The notes under the pieces were generated by a model that was given only the letters and a program-made list of their open reading frames with translations, had not been told where the DNA came from and searched no databases. The position numbers and the translations under genes are program-made. 64,000 bases of DNA from Hyphomicrobiales bacterium (lineage in GTDB: Bacteria > Pseudomonadota > Alphaproteobacteria > Rhizobiales > Rhizobiaceae): NCBI GenBank assembly GCA_900472605.1, contig UCJD01000004.1:1-64000 (forward strand), written 5' to 3'. This document shows, in pieces, positions 25,849 through 34,605 of the stretch. Within the stretch, counting starts at the first letter, position 1. The number at the start of each line of letters is the position of its first letter.

Positions 25849-27081
25849 TCAGCCGGCGCGGTCGAGCGTTTCGAGCAGCGCGGATTTGCTGATGGAGCCG
25901 AGATAGCGCTTGCCGCCGTCGATGACGGGAACAGGCCAGGGGCTGGCCGCCACCTTGCCAAGAACGTTCGACAGCGGCTCGTCGGCCGGAATGGCCTCGA
26001 TCTCGGGTAGGAAGGCGCCGCGATAGGGATCGGCCGTCTTTGCCCTGATCTTCTCGATCAAAGATGTCTGGCTGATCATGCCGTGATAGGTCTTGTCGCG
26101 GCCAAGGATGATTGCGTATTCGCGATCGTAGTTCTTCATCCGCTCGAGTGCGGCCGCTGCCGAAACGCCCTCGCGCTCGATGATCGTGACCTGCGACTTG
26201 CGGGCGACGTCGCCTGCCTTGAAGACATGCGCGACATCGACATTGCGGAAGAAGGAGCGGACGTAGTCGTTGGCCGGCTTGGTGACGATTTCGTCGGGCG
26301 TGCCGATCTGCACAACATTGCCGTTCTGCATGATGCAGATGCGATCGCCGATCCGCATCGCCTCATCGAGATCATGGCTGACGAACACGATGGTGCGGCT
26401 GTGCTCGGATTGCAGGCGAACGAGCTCGTCCTGCATTTCGGTGCGGATCAGCGGGTCGAGCGCCGAGAAGGCCTCGTCCATCAGCAGAATGGTGGGCTCG
26501 CTGGCGAGGGCGCGGGCAAGGCCGACGCGCTGCTTCATGCCACCGGAAAGCTGGTCCGGGCGGCTGTCGGCGTAGCCATCAAGACCGACGGCCTTCAGCG
26601 CGGCCAATGCCTTCTCGCGACGCTCTGCCTCGCCGACGCCGGCAACTTCGAGGCCGAAGGCGGCGTTGCTGAGGACGGTGCGGTTGGGAAGCAGCGCGAA
26701 GGATTGGAAGACCATGCTGATATCGCGGCGGCGAAGCGCGATCAGCTCGCTGCGCGACATGTCCGTGATATCGCGGCCATCGATCTTGATCGATCCGGAT
26801 GTGGGTTCGATCAGCCGATTGAGGAGGCGCAAGAGTGTCGATTTGCCGGAGCCCGATAGGCCCATGATGACGAAGATCTCGCCGGCGCGAATATCGAAAC
26901 TGGCGTCGTTGACGCCGATCGAGCAGCCCGTTGCTGCGTGGATTTCGGATTTTGACTTGCCGGCGCGCAGTAGCGCCAGGGCTTTCTTAGGGTGTTCGCC
27001 GAAAACTTTGTAGATGTTATTGAGACTGATCTTGGTCGAAGCCGATGATGTCGGCGCGTCTGTTTCAGTTGCAGCATTCAT
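25849..27081 (-). CDS. proV: Glycine betaine/proline ABC transporter ATPase with CBS pair
   Basis: 410 residues. Walker A GLSGSGKST (74-82), Q-loop MVFQSFALLPNRTV, signature LSGGMKQRVGLARAL, Walker B ILLMDEAFSALD, switch His in VSHDLDEA. The C-terminal third (about 290-405) is a tandem CBS domain, as in OpuAA/ProV, where it senses ionic strength or cyclic dinucleotides in homologues. The N-terminal NIYKVFGEHPKKALALL is the ProV-specific extension. First gene of the V-W-X operon; the AT-rich 436-bp upstream region holds its promoter. Confidence 0.92.
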   Translation of the reverse strand: MNAATETDAPTSSASTKISLNNIYKVFGEHPKKALALLRAGKSKSEIHAATGCSIGVNDASFDIRAGEIFVIMGLSGSGKSTLLRLLNRLIEPTSGSIKIDGRDITDMSRSELIALRRRDISMVFQSFALLPNRTVLSNAAFGLEVAGVGEAERREKALAALKAVGLDGYADSRPDQLSGGMKQRVGLARALASEPTILLMDEAFSALDPLIRTEMQDELVRLQSEHSRTIVFVSHDLDEAMRIGDRICIMQNGNVVQIGTPDEIVTKPANDYVRSFFRNVDVAHVFKAGDVARKSQVTIIEREGVSAAAALERMKNYDREYAIILGRDKTYHGMISQTSLIEKIRAKTADPYRGAFLPEIEAIPADEPLSNVLGKVAASPWPVPVIDGGKRYLGSISKSALLETLDRAG

Positions 27082-27517
27082 ATAATCTTGGCGCCGAGCT
27101 CAAGAGGCCAGGCATTCTCCTTTATTCGCATACGTCCACGATCTGCAGAATTTCCGCCAGATTGGGATGTATTATCCGTTGTGTTGCTGAGACAAATCGA
27201 CAATTCATAAGTCAAATTCGTCCGAAGAAAATATATGTTGTCGAAAATATCTATCCGATATGACAAAAAGTCACGTATTCGAACTTTGATACTGTTATTT
27301 TCGATGGAGCGCTGTGCTCCTTATCTGCGTATATAGGGGGATATACAAAAAATGTCCATCTTAAAATCAACTTTTGTGACAGATCCACCTGTCGCCGGCA
27401 ACGTTGAAACGGCCCACAACGCCTGCTGTACCGGCGAAGCAGCGGCGCGCCGGCATCCGAGGTATTTTTGAAATCAAAGGCTGAAATCCGGCGCTGATGC
27501 GTCCGAAATCGTGTCCT
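27082..27517. promoter_or_regulatory. AT-rich upstream region of proVWX
   Basis: 436 bp without a credible gene and clearly more AT-rich than its surroundings, at least to about 27370. It must contain the proV promoter. Visible elements: inverted repeat ATATC-TATCC-GATAT (27247-27261) and hairpin GGAGC-GCTGT-GCTCC (27306-27320). The rest, up to the end of the GNAT gene, shows nothing I can name. Confidence 0.45.
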
Positions 27518-28012
27518 TTATGAGGAAATCTCGCTCGGGTGAGCGAGCGACAGCATGCCCCGATAGATGCCCGGATCCGAGCCCTCGATCGGGATCGCAC
27601 CGACGCTCTTGCGGTAGAAATCCATCGGCCCGGCGCCGCCGATCACGCCATAGGGATAGCCCTGCGCGTGCATGTCGAGCAGCGTTTCCAGGAGAAGAGC
27701 ATGGCCGACGCCCTTTCCGCGGGCTGCCTGATCGACGCCTGTGGGGCCGAAGAACCCCTTGGCGGTCGCCTCGTGGCAGGCAAAGCCTATGAGGTCTCCC
27801 GCCTTGATGGCGATGAAGCAGGTGGTCGGCTGGCGCATGGCGGCAGCGGTCGCCTCGGCCGCCCAGCCGGCGCCGAAGCGCGGTTCGATCCACGATGTCA
27901 GCGCCGGCAATTCCGGCACCAGCACGCGGCGGATGGTAACCCCCTGCGATGTCATGCGCTCGTCCAGAGCGGGGTCGCGCTTCAGCTCGTAGAGCTTCAC
28001 AAGCATATCCAT
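27518..28012 (-). CDS. GNAT family N-acetyltransferase
   Basis: 164 residues. VTIRRVLVPELPALTSW opens the fold, ACHEATAKGFFGPTGVDQAARGKGVGHALLLETL contains beta4, beta5 and the acetyl-CoA pyrophosphate loop (ARGKGVGHAL matches Q/RxxGxG/A), and FYRKSVGAIPIEGSDPGIY is the C-terminal segment. Acetylates an unknown amine from acetyl-CoA in the cytoplasm. It lies 20 bases after the last permease gene of the sugar ABC operon, with AAGGA before its ATG, so it is likely the last gene of that operon and may modify the imported substrate, for example an amino sugar (inference). Confidence 0.85.
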   Translation of the reverse strand: MDMLVKLYELKRDPALDERMTSQGVTIRRVLVPELPALTSWIEPRFGAGWAAEATAAAMRQPTTCFIAIKAGDLIGFACHEATAKGFFGPTGVDQAARGKGVGHALLLETLLDMHAQGYPYGVIGGAGPMDFYRKSVGAIPIEGSDPGIYRGMLSLAHPSEISS

Positions 28013-28032
28013 GGTCTTGATCCTTGTATCTG

Positions 28033-28911
28033 TCAGCCTTTGACGGCGCCGGCGGTGAGGCCCGCCACGATCCGCCGTTGAAAGACAAGCACGACGGCGA
28101 TGAGGGGGAGTGTGACGGTGATCGAGGCCGCCATAATCTGCCCGAACGGGTATTCATAGCGGCTTGTACCCGCGATCAGGCCGATCGCCACCGGCACGGT
28201 GCGGTTCTCATCCGTCAGCGTAAATGTCAGCGCGAACAGGAACTCGTTCCAGGCGAGGATGAAGGCGAGAATGCCGGTACTCGCCAGCGAGGGCCCCATC
28301 AGCGGCAAGAGCACCTTCATCAGGATGCGAAAGTGCGAGCAGCCATCGATGATGGCGGCCTCTTCCAGTTCGCGCGGGAATTCGCGGATGAAGGTGGTGA
28401 GGATCCAGGTCGTGAAGGGCACGGTCGACAAGAGATAGGTGAGGATCAGCGCGCTTGGGCGGTTGAAAAGCCCCAGCCAGTTGATCAGTTCGAACATGCC
28501 CGAGAGCACCACGACCTGCGGAAAGATCGAGATCATCAGGACGATCATCAGGATGGCGCGGCGCTGCGGAAACTCGATGCGGCCGAGCGCGTAGGCGGCC
28601 GAGAGCCCGATGATCAGCGACAGCAAGGTCGTGGATATCGCGACATAGGCCGAGTTGAGCAGCGATCCCATGAAAACGGGGTTGTCGATGAGTTGTCGGT
28701 AATAGGTGAAGTCCAGTGCCGGCATCAGAGCCGAGCGATAGAGTGCGGCACCCTGCTTCGTCGAGGAGACGAAGGCCCAGTAGTATGGGAACAGCGTGTA
28801 GACGAGCACGAGCAGCAGCGCGAAGATCTGCAGGCCGCGCACGACACGCCGTCTCATGCGATAATAGCCCGCTGGCTTGCGCAGCGCCTTTTGTGCGATT
28901 GCATTGGCCAT
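28033..28911 (-). CDS. Carbohydrate ABC transporter permease (MalG-like)
   Basis: 292 residues from the ATG at 28911, the shorter of two possible frames; the N-terminus of the longer one overlaps the upstream gene. Six hydrophobic helices. The EAA loop ELEEAAIIDGCSHFRILMKVLLPLM (middle of the protein) docks on the ATPase. The C-terminal end NEFLFALTFTLTDENRTVPVAIG is typical of MalG/LacG-type permeases. It starts two bases after the stop of the other permease. Forms a heterodimer with it in the inner membrane. Confidence 0.92.
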   Translation of the reverse strand: MANAIAQKALRKPAGYYRMRRRVVRGLQIFALLLVLVYTLFPYYWAFVSSTKQGAALYRSALMPALDFTYYRQLIDNPVFMGSLLNSAYVAISTTLLSLIIGLSAAYALGRIEFPQRRAILMIVLMISIFPQVVVLSGMFELINWLGLFNRPSALILTYLLSTVPFTTWILTTFIREFPRELEEAAIIDGCSHFRILMKVLLPLMGPSLASTGILAFILAWNEFLFALTFTLTDENRTVPVAIGLIAGTSRYEYPFGQIMAASITVTLPLIAVVLVFQRRIVAGLTAGAVKG

Positions 28912-28913
28912 CG

Positions 28914-29804
28914 TCAGGTCCCCGCCGCTTTGTCGAGGCGAAGAACCCCGATGATTATGATTGCGACCAGCGCGACGAGCAGGAAGACCCACGTCGATGC
29001 GGCCGAGCCGACGCCAAGTTCCTGGAAGCTGATCAGCCGGTCTCGCGCATAGATCGATACGGTCATCACGTTCTCGTTGCTCGCGGCCAGCACGTAGGCA
29101 AGGTCGAACATTCTGAGTGCGTCAAGAACGCGAAAAAGGACGGCGACGCCGATCGCCGGGCGCAGCATCGGAAGGGTGATCGACCAGAAGCGCTTCCAGG
29201 CGGGAATGCCGTCCACCTCGGCGGCTTCGAAGATCTCCGGCGATATCAGCTGCAGACCGGCGAGGATGAGCAGCACCATGAATGGGGTGGTCATCCACAC
29301 GTCGATGAAAATGACGACGCCCATGATCAGCGAACTGCTGGCCGTCCAGGCGATACCGTGATCGACCACGCCCAGTCCGGTCAGGATCTTGTTGATGACG
29401 CCGAACTGGTCGTTGAGCATCCATTCCCAGATCTTGGTGGCGACGACGACAGGAATGGCCCACGGCACCAGAATGGCGGCGCGCGCCAGGCCTCGGCCCG
29501 GGATCATTTCGTTGAGCAGCAGTGCGATCGCAAGCCCAAGCGCCGTCTCGATCGCGACCGAGATGACGGTGAACACGAGCGTGTTCTTCACGGCAACCCA
29601 CCAGCTGTGGTCGTTGATGACCTCCATGAAGTTGTCGAGACCGACCATGGAGTAGACCGAGGGGTCGTCGAGATAGGCGTCGGTGAAGGAGAAGAAGAAG
29701 GTCCGGCTCAGCGGCCAGACGGCGACCAACAGGATGACGGCGATGACGGGAACCAGAAACAGCCATGCGGCCCGGTAATCGCGGCGGGCAAGTTTGGCGC
29801 TCAT
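28914..29804 (-). CDS. Carbohydrate ABC transporter permease (MalF-like)
   Basis: 296 residues with six helices; the first (about 13-33, WLFLVPVIAVILLVAVWPL) is the classical start of MalF/LacF-type permeases. The EAA loop (EIFEAAEVDGIPAWKRFWSI) lies at about two-thirds. It overlaps the ATPase gene by four bases (ATGA), so translation is coupled. With the MalG-like partner and the ATPase it forms the importer for the periplasmic binding protein encoded at the head of the operon. Confidence 0.92.
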   Translation of the reverse strand: MSAKLARRDYRAAWLFLVPVIAVILLVAVWPLSRTFFFSFTDAYLDDPSVYSMVGLDNFMEVINDHSWWVAVKNTLVFTVISVAIETALGLAIALLLNEMIPGRGLARAAILVPWAIPVVVATKIWEWMLNDQFGVINKILTGLGVVDHGIAWTASSSLIMGVVIFIDVWMTTPFMVLLILAGLQLISPEIFEAAEVDGIPAWKRFWSITLPMLRPAIGVAVLFRVLDALRMFDLAYVLAASNENVMTVSIYARDRLISFQELGVGSAASTWVFLLVALVAIIIIGVLRLDKAAGT

Positions 29805-30916
29805 GGTTCGCTCACCTGTGCCTGTCCGCCGGACGGTTGGCTAAGCAGAACGCGCTTGCCGTCGGCCGTAAAGGCGAAGACGGCTGCGTCGGCGAAATCC
29901 AGGCCGACAGGCTGGCCGATGAGATCGTGCGCCGGGGCCTTCGCGACACGGATGACCCAGACGGTGTCGTCGGTGATGCGGCAATAGGCGAAATGCTCGT
30001 GGCCCAGATCTTCCACGCGTTCCAGCGTGCAGGTGATCCGACCCTCGTCCGCTCCAACCAGGCGCAGTCCCTCAGGGCGGATGCCGATCTCGGCAATCGG
30101 GCCGGCCGGATTGTTGGCGACCATGGCGATCGAGAGATTGCCGGGCCCGACGATCGTGCCGGTGGCTGCGCCGGTTTTCGGCGAAACGGCGAGGAAGTTC
30201 ATCCGGGGGCTGCCGATGAAGCTCGCGACGAAGCGATTGTCAGGGGCGTGGTAGAGTTCCTGCGGCGTTCCCACCTGCTCGATGCGGCCATGGTTCAGGA
30301 CGACGATCCGGTCGGCAAGCGTCATGGCCTCGGATTGATCGTGGGTGACATAGATCATCGTGGTCTTCAGGTCGTCATGGAGCTTGGCGATCTCCATGCG
30401 CATTTCCATTCTGAGATCGGAATCGAGATTGGACAGCGGCTCGTCGAACAGGAAGATCTCGGGCTGGCGCACCAGCGCCCGGCCGATCGCCACGCGCTGG
30501 CGCTGGCCGCCCGAGAGTTCGCGCGGCCGGCGATCCATCAGGTGATCGACCTTGAGCATGCGCGCCACCGACGAAACCTTCTGGCTGATCGCGTCCTTGG
30601 CCATGCCCAGCGTTTCCAGCGCGAAGCCGATGTTGCGGGCGACGCTCATATGCGGATAGAGCGCGTACGACTGGAAGACGAAGGCGACGCCGCGTCTTGA
30701 GGCCGGGACATCCGTCACGTCCTCGCCGCCGATCGTCACCACACCCTTGGACGCTGCCACGAGGCCCGCGACGATGCGCAGAAGCGTTGACTTGCCGCAG
30801 CCCGAAGGGCCGACGAAGACGACGAACTCGCCGTCGTTGATCGTAAGGTCGACGCCTTGAATGACGGTGTGCGTCCCAAAATTCTTCGAAACGGATTCAA
30901 GCGAAACCGATGCCAT
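29801..30916 (-). CDS. Sugar ABC transporter ATPase (MalK/UgpC-like)
   Basis: 371 residues. Walker A GPSGCGKST (36-44), Q-loop FVFQSYALYPHMSV, signature LSGGQRQRVAIGRALV, Walker B IFLFDEPLSNLD, switch His in YVTHDQSEA. The C-terminal part (about 240-370) is the OB-like TOBE regulatory domain of MalK/UgpC. Energises import at the cytoplasmic side of the membrane. It lies second in the operon, 113 bases after the binding-protein gene, with a strong hairpin in the gap (30983-31014), and overlaps the MalF-like gene by 4 bases. Confidence 0.93.
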   Translation of the reverse strand: MASVSLESVSKNFGTHTVIQGVDLTINDGEFVVFVGPSGCGKSTLLRIVAGLVAASKGVVTIGGEDVTDVPASRRGVAFVFQSYALYPHMSVARNIGFALETLGMAKDAISQKVSSVARMLKVDHLMDRRPRELSGGQRQRVAIGRALVRQPEIFLFDEPLSNLDSDLRMEMRMEIAKLHDDLKTTMIYVTHDQSEAMTLADRIVVLNHGRIEQVGTPQELYHAPDNRFVASFIGSPRMNFLAVSPKTGAATGTIVGPGNLSIAMVANNPAGPIAEIGIRPEGLRLVGADEGRITCTLERVEDLGHEHFAYCRITDDTVWVIRVAKAPAHDLIGQPVGLDFADAAVFAFTADGKRVLLSQPSGGQAQVSEP

Positions 30917-30982
30917 TTTTCACCCGGACTTGGTCACGATAAAGGGGTCGCCCCCTGATGGCGGCGATTTGCGATGCGCGAG

Positions 30983-31014
30983 ACGAGGGCAGACCGATCT
31001 CGGGCTGCCCTCGT
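30983..31014 (-). terminator. Processing/attenuation hairpin between binding-protein and ATPase genes
   Basis: Perfect 10-bp stem ACGAGGGCAG / CTGCCCTCGT with a 12-base loop, 16 bases after the stop of the binding-protein gene and 67 bases before the ATPase gene. No T-run. In sugar ABC operons a stem-loop here often stabilises the upstream mRNA so that the binding protein is made in excess; that role is inferred. Confidence 0.6.
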
Positions 31015-31029
31015 GCGTTCAGTCGAGGC

Positions 31030-32286
31030 TCAACGGCTTTCCTTGAGCTTTTCAAGCCGGCCGGCGAGCGACGTCAGGCCGGACTTGATATCGCCGCCGC
31101 CCGACAACATGTCATGGACGGAGCGATAGAAGGCCTGCGACACTCGGTTGTAGCTGGTGCCTGTGTAGCCCGAAGGCCGCACGGCGCTGTCGGCGAAGGC
31201 CTGCTGGTTGTCTTTGAGGAAGGGGATTTTCGCCAGCACGTCGGCGTCCGTGTAGAGCGCCGGAATGGACGGATTGACCGCATCCTGAAGCGCGCGCTTC
31301 TTCTGCATGTCCGGGCCGGTGATGAAGTTCACGAAATCGGCCGCGACATCAGGCTTGGAGCTATACTTGGAGACGCCATAGTACATCGGGCCGAGGCAGC
31401 CGCTCGACTTCTGGCCCTCGACGCCGACGGGCAGCGGCATGACGCCGACCTTGTCGACAACGGCGCTGCCTTCCTTGTGCGACGTGCCCCAGACATAAGG
31501 CCAGTTGCGGTGGAAGACGGCGTTGCCGGATTCGAAGACGGCGCGCGAGGCTTCTTCGTCGTAGTTCAGCGTACCCTCTGGGCTGATCGAGCCGATCCAG
31601 CCCTTTGCCTTTTCGATGGCTTCGGCCGCCTTCGGATTGTCGATGGTCACCTTACCGTCATCTGAGATGATCGTGCCGCCGCCGTTCGATGCGATGAGCT
31701 CGATCGCGTCGCAGGTCAGGCCTTCGTAGCTCTTGGCCTGCCAGGCATAGCCCCACATGTCGCCCTTGCCGTCGGCGCGCTCCTTGTCCTGGATCTCCTT
31801 GGCCGTCGCGGCCAGCTCATCCCAGGTCTTCGGCGGCTGCTTGCCGTATTTCTCAAGCAGATCCTTGCGGTAGAACATCAGGCCCACGTCCATATAGGCA
31901 GGCATCGCGACCAGATTGCCGTCGAGCTTGGCAGCATTGAGCGTGGAGGCGAAGTGCTTGTCCTGATCGGCCTGCGGGATCACGGTCTTCAGGTCGAGAA
32001 GTCCGTTCTTGAACATGCCGAGCCAGATGACATCGAGGAACAGCACGTCGATATCGGTGGATTTCGCGGCGATCAGCTGCTGATAGATCGGAATGGCATC
32101 ATCCAGCAGCGCCGGCATCTTGTTGATCTTCGCTTCATTGCCCGTCTTCTCCTTCCAGGCATTGGCGACATTGGTGCACAGCTCGAATTCCGTCGGCGCG
32201 CAAAATACGGAAATCGTCTCAGCGCGGGCCGTCCCGCTCCAGAGGGCGGCGGAGAACGCGAGGGCGGCAAGGCTCTTCTTAAGCAT
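31030..32286 (-). CDS. Extracellular sugar-binding protein of ABC transporter
   Basis: 418 residues from the ATG at 32286; the open frame goes further upstream but a signal peptide begins here (KKSLAALAFSAALWSGTARA, cleavage before ETISVF). Family 1 solute-binding protein: CTNVANAWKEKTGNEAKINKM (N-terminal lobe), DIDVLFLDVIWLGMF, YMDVGLMFYRKDLLEKYG, PPKTWDELAATAKEIQ, then VFHRNWPYVW and the C-terminal helices. Delivers a sugar or polyol to the permease pair from the periplasm; ligand not readable. First gene of the operon, with the GntR regulator divergent and the operator in the promoter. Confidence 0.9.
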   Translation of the reverse strand: MLKKSLAALAFSAALWSGTARAETISVFCAPTEFELCTNVANAWKEKTGNEAKINKMPALLDDAIPIYQQLIAAKSTDIDVLFLDVIWLGMFKNGLLDLKTVIPQADQDKHFASTLNAAKLDGNLVAMPAYMDVGLMFYRKDLLEKYGKQPPKTWDELAATAKEIQDKERADGKGDMWGYAWQAKSYEGLTCDAIELIASNGGGTIISDDGKVTIDNPKAAEAIEKAKGWIGSISPEGTLNYDEEASRAVFESGNAVFHRNWPYVWGTSHKEGSAVVDKVGVMPLPVGVEGQKSSGCLGPMYYGVSKYSSKPDVAADFVNFITGPDMQKKRALQDAVNPSIPALYTDADVLAKIPFLKDNQQAFADSAVRPSGYTGTSYNRVSQAFYRSVHDMLSGGGDIKSGLTSLAGRLEKLKESR

Positions 32287-32346
32287 GGTAGGTTCCCTTG
32301 ATTGTGATAATGCACGGCATCGTCGGGGCTCTTCTGGCTCCTTGCG

Positions 32347-32378
32347 ATAATAGGACTGGTTATGACCAGTTATGTCAA
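32347..32378 (-). promoter_or_regulatory. Putative promoter and GntR operator of the sugar ABC operon
   Basis: On the minus strand a perfect TTGACA (32373-32378) is followed by the palindrome ACTGGT-CATA-ACCAGT (32355-32370) and then TATTAT (32347-32352), about 60 bases before the binding-protein start. The palindrome matches the pattern GT-x-AT-x-AC in its core, close to the HutC-subfamily GntR half-site. It occupies the -35/-10 spacer, so bound regulator would block RNA polymerase. The spacing of TATTAT to TTGACA (20) is longer than ideal; TCCTAT at 17 is an alternative -10. Confidence 0.6.
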
Positions 32379-32439
32379 TATGGACTTTCGAGAGAATTGC
32401 GTTGAAGATGACGACGGCCAAGCCCAGGGAAGATCGAAT

Positions 32440-33237
32440 TTGAAGACGCTCGAAACCGAGGATACACTGATCGCGACACGCGGCGTCATCGATCGCGGCG
32501 ACCCGCGGCCGCTGCACAAGCAGGTGTATGAGGCGTTGCTGGCGGCGATCAGCGACGGGCGTCTGCCGCTGCGCGGCAAGCTGCCCTCCGAGCGCGAACT
32601 CGTCGATCTCTACGATGTGAGCCGGATCACCATTCGCCACGCCGTGCGTGAGCTCATCCAGCAGGGTGTGGTTCACAGCCAGCCCGGCAAGGGGCTCTAT
32701 GTCACGGAACGCGGCGGCGGCTTCGAGCTTCAGGTGCTGAAGAGCTTCACCAGCATTGCGCTGGCCAATGGTCGTGCGCCGGGTCACCAATTGATCGAGG
32801 CAAGCCTCGTTCGGGCGCCGCTCGAAGTCAGCAGGCCGCTCTTTCTCGCCCCCGGCGCGGAGGTCGTGGTGTTATCTCGCCTGCGGCTGCTCGACAATAT
32901 TCCGGCCGTGATCCAGACCGACTGGATTCCCGCCGGGCGCGTGCCTGGATTGCTCGATCTCGATTGGGGCATCGCCAACCGCTCGCTCTATGAAGAGCTG
33001 CGCCAACGCTATGGAATATTTCCGAAACGTGGGCAAACGACGCTCAGCGCCCGCCTGGCGGGCGAAGACGAAGCGCGCCTGCTGCAACTGGCACAGCCGG
33101 CAGCCGTGCTGACGGTCGATCAGATCGCTTTCGACGACCGCAACCGCCCGGTCAACATGACCGCGCTGGTGCATCATCCCGCTCGCTATCCGTTGACGCT
33201 GCTGCAATCGGAAACCGGCGATTTCACCCAATATTGA
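32440..33237 (+). CDS. GntR-family regulator with UTRA domain
   Basis: 265 residues from a TTG at 32440, preceded by AGGGAAG at seven bases. An in-frame ATG at 32362 exists but lies inside the operator and lacks a ribosome site. The N-terminal winged HTH (about 25-85) shows PLHKQVYEALLAAI, KLPSERELVDLYDVSRITIR and the wing HSQPGKGLYV. The C-terminal UTRA domain (about 95-260) binds a small effector in the HutC subfamily. Divergent from the ABC operon, so it likely represses that operon and itself through the palindrome between them; the effector is probably the transported sugar or a derivative (inference). Confidence 0.88.
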   Translation: MKTLETEDTLIATRGVIDRGDPRPLHKQVYEALLAAISDGRLPLRGKLPSERELVDLYDVSRITIRHAVRELIQQGVVHSQPGKGLYVTERGGGFELQVLKSFTSIALANGRAPGHQLIEASLVRAPLEVSRPLFLAPGAEVVVLSRLRLLDNIPAVIQTDWIPAGRVPGLLDLDWGIANRSLYEELRQRYGIFPKRGQTTLSARLAGEDEARLLQLAQPAAVLTVDQIAFDDRNRPVNMTALVHHPARYPLTLLQSETGDFTQY

Positions 33238-33244
33238 TTGGTGC

Positions 33245-33262
33245 CGAACCGCCGAGGGTTCG
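33245..33262. terminator. Small hairpin between converging genes
   Basis: CGAACC-GCCGAG-GGTTCG followed by CTTTAG, in the 27-bp gap between the GntR gene (+) and the DUF882 gene (-). A weak bidirectional terminator candidate. Confidence 0.35.
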
Positions 33263-33264
33263 CT

Positions 33265-34605
33265 TTAGCCGTCGAGGGCGAAGCGGTCCTCGTCGAATTC
33301 CTCCTCGGCGAACTCGTCGGCGTCGCTGTCGATCGCGGGACCGACATCTTCGAGCGTTGTCAGGCGCATGCCCGATGGACGCGGAGCGGTCATCTCGATC
33401 TTCATTCCAGGCGGCTGCAGCGCCCAAGCGACCAGCGCCTTGCCGGACATGGCGCCGACGCCTGCCGATACGACCTGCGGCTCCCGGGCGGGGACCGCCG
33501 TCATGCCCGGGCGCTTTGCCGCGCCGCCGGCGAGCGACCCGCCTGCATGAAGGGCGAAGAGAAGCTGCCCGGCCGATCCCTTGCCGGTGACGGCGGTTGC
33601 AAGCAGGACAGGAGCGGCGGGCGCCGGCACGCTTGCCGTGATTGTTTCGTCCAGCGCCGGCTTGAAGGTCGGCAGCGGCACGGTGAGAGACGCGAGATCG
33701 GGAACCTTGCTGTCGGTGTTGTCGGCGCGCGGCGTCGGCCGGGCAAGCTGAAGCTCGAGCCCCCGTTCGGCGCGCGTCTGCGGCACCGGCAGCATCGCCG
33801 TCACGAGAGCGCGCGAGGGTGCCGGAGCGCCTTCGTCGTCGTCACTCTCGGGGGTACGCATGGTCTCGATCGCGACAGGGCGGTTGCGCTTCTTCTGGTC
33901 GGCGAGCGCCAGCTCATAGCCCGGCAAGGCTCTGCCGTCGGCCGGCAGATGCAGCGTACGCCCGCTTGGAAAGAGCCGTGCCAGTTCCTGGCGCGACATG
34001 CGCGGCCAGGCGCGAACATTGCCGACATCGAGATGCACGAACGGCGAGCCCGAGGTCGGATAATAGCCGACGCCGCCGACCTGCAGCTGCATGGCCAAGC
34101 CGCGAAGCGTGGCAAGTTTCACGCCCGGAATGTAAAAGTCCATCGCCTTGCCCAGCATATGCTGGCTCTTCTTGGCGACGCCGGTCACGCGCGAGCGGGT
34201 GCGCAGCATGTTGTTGGTTGCCGGCGAGCGATACGCCGAGACGACGTGAATGGGCTCCTTGGCACCGCTGCGCTGGTAGACCTCCCAAACGAGATCGAGC
34301 AGGCGCGGATCCATTTTGGTCGGTTCGTTGCGACGCCAGTCGCGCAGGAAGCGGTTGACCTGTGCAAGGCCTTTCGGGTCGAACTTGCCGTTGCGTTTGA
34401 AAACGATGGTCGCCCGCTCTCCCGTGTGGGTGAAATAGAGCTTGAGCGCGCGGTCGTCGGCAGCCGCCTGCGCGGCACCGGCCATGGCTGCGAACAGAAC
34501 CAGGGCGATCAACACCATGCGGTGCGCGGCAAGCGACACAGCCAGGGCCAGCGTGGTCACGGGAACGGAAAGGACTGCATGGTACACGAACACGACTTCC
34601 GTCAT
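33265..34605 (-). CDS. DUF882/M15-like exported peptidase-fold protein
   Basis: 446 residues. A long hydrophobic N-terminus with cleavage near AAQA-AADD (about 46-50) indicates export. The domain at about 50-205 is DUF882 (YcbK-like, related to M15 peptidases): SAYRSPATN, His149 in QHMLGKAMDFY, Asp156 and His191 (VHLDVG) form the expected Zn triad, so it may cleave peptidoglycan cross-links. After about residue 205 comes a 240-residue low-complexity tail rich in Ala, Pro and Thr, ending in an acidic cluster (DSDADEFAEEEFDEDR) unlike the compact E. coli protein. It stands alone. Confidence 0.82.
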   Translation of the reverse strand: MTEVVFVYHAVLSVPVTTLALAVSLAAHRMVLIALVLFAAMAGAAQAAADDRALKLYFTHTGERATIVFKRNGKFDPKGLAQVNRFLRDWRRNEPTKMDPRLLDLVWEVYQRSGAKEPIHVVSAYRSPATNNMLRTRSRVTGVAKKSQHMLGKAMDFYIPGVKLATLRGLAMQLQVGGVGYYPTSGSPFVHLDVGNVRAWPRMSRQELARLFPSGRTLHLPADGRALPGYELALADQKKRNRPVAIETMRTPESDDDEGAPAPSRALVTAMLPVPQTRAERGLELQLARPTPRADNTDSKVPDLASLTVPLPTFKPALDETITASVPAPAAPVLLATAVTGKGSAGQLLFALHAGGSLAGGAAKRPGMTAVPAREPQVVSAGVGAMSGKALVAWALQPPGMKIEMTAPRPSGMRLTTLEDVGPAIDSDADEFAEEEFDEDRFALDG

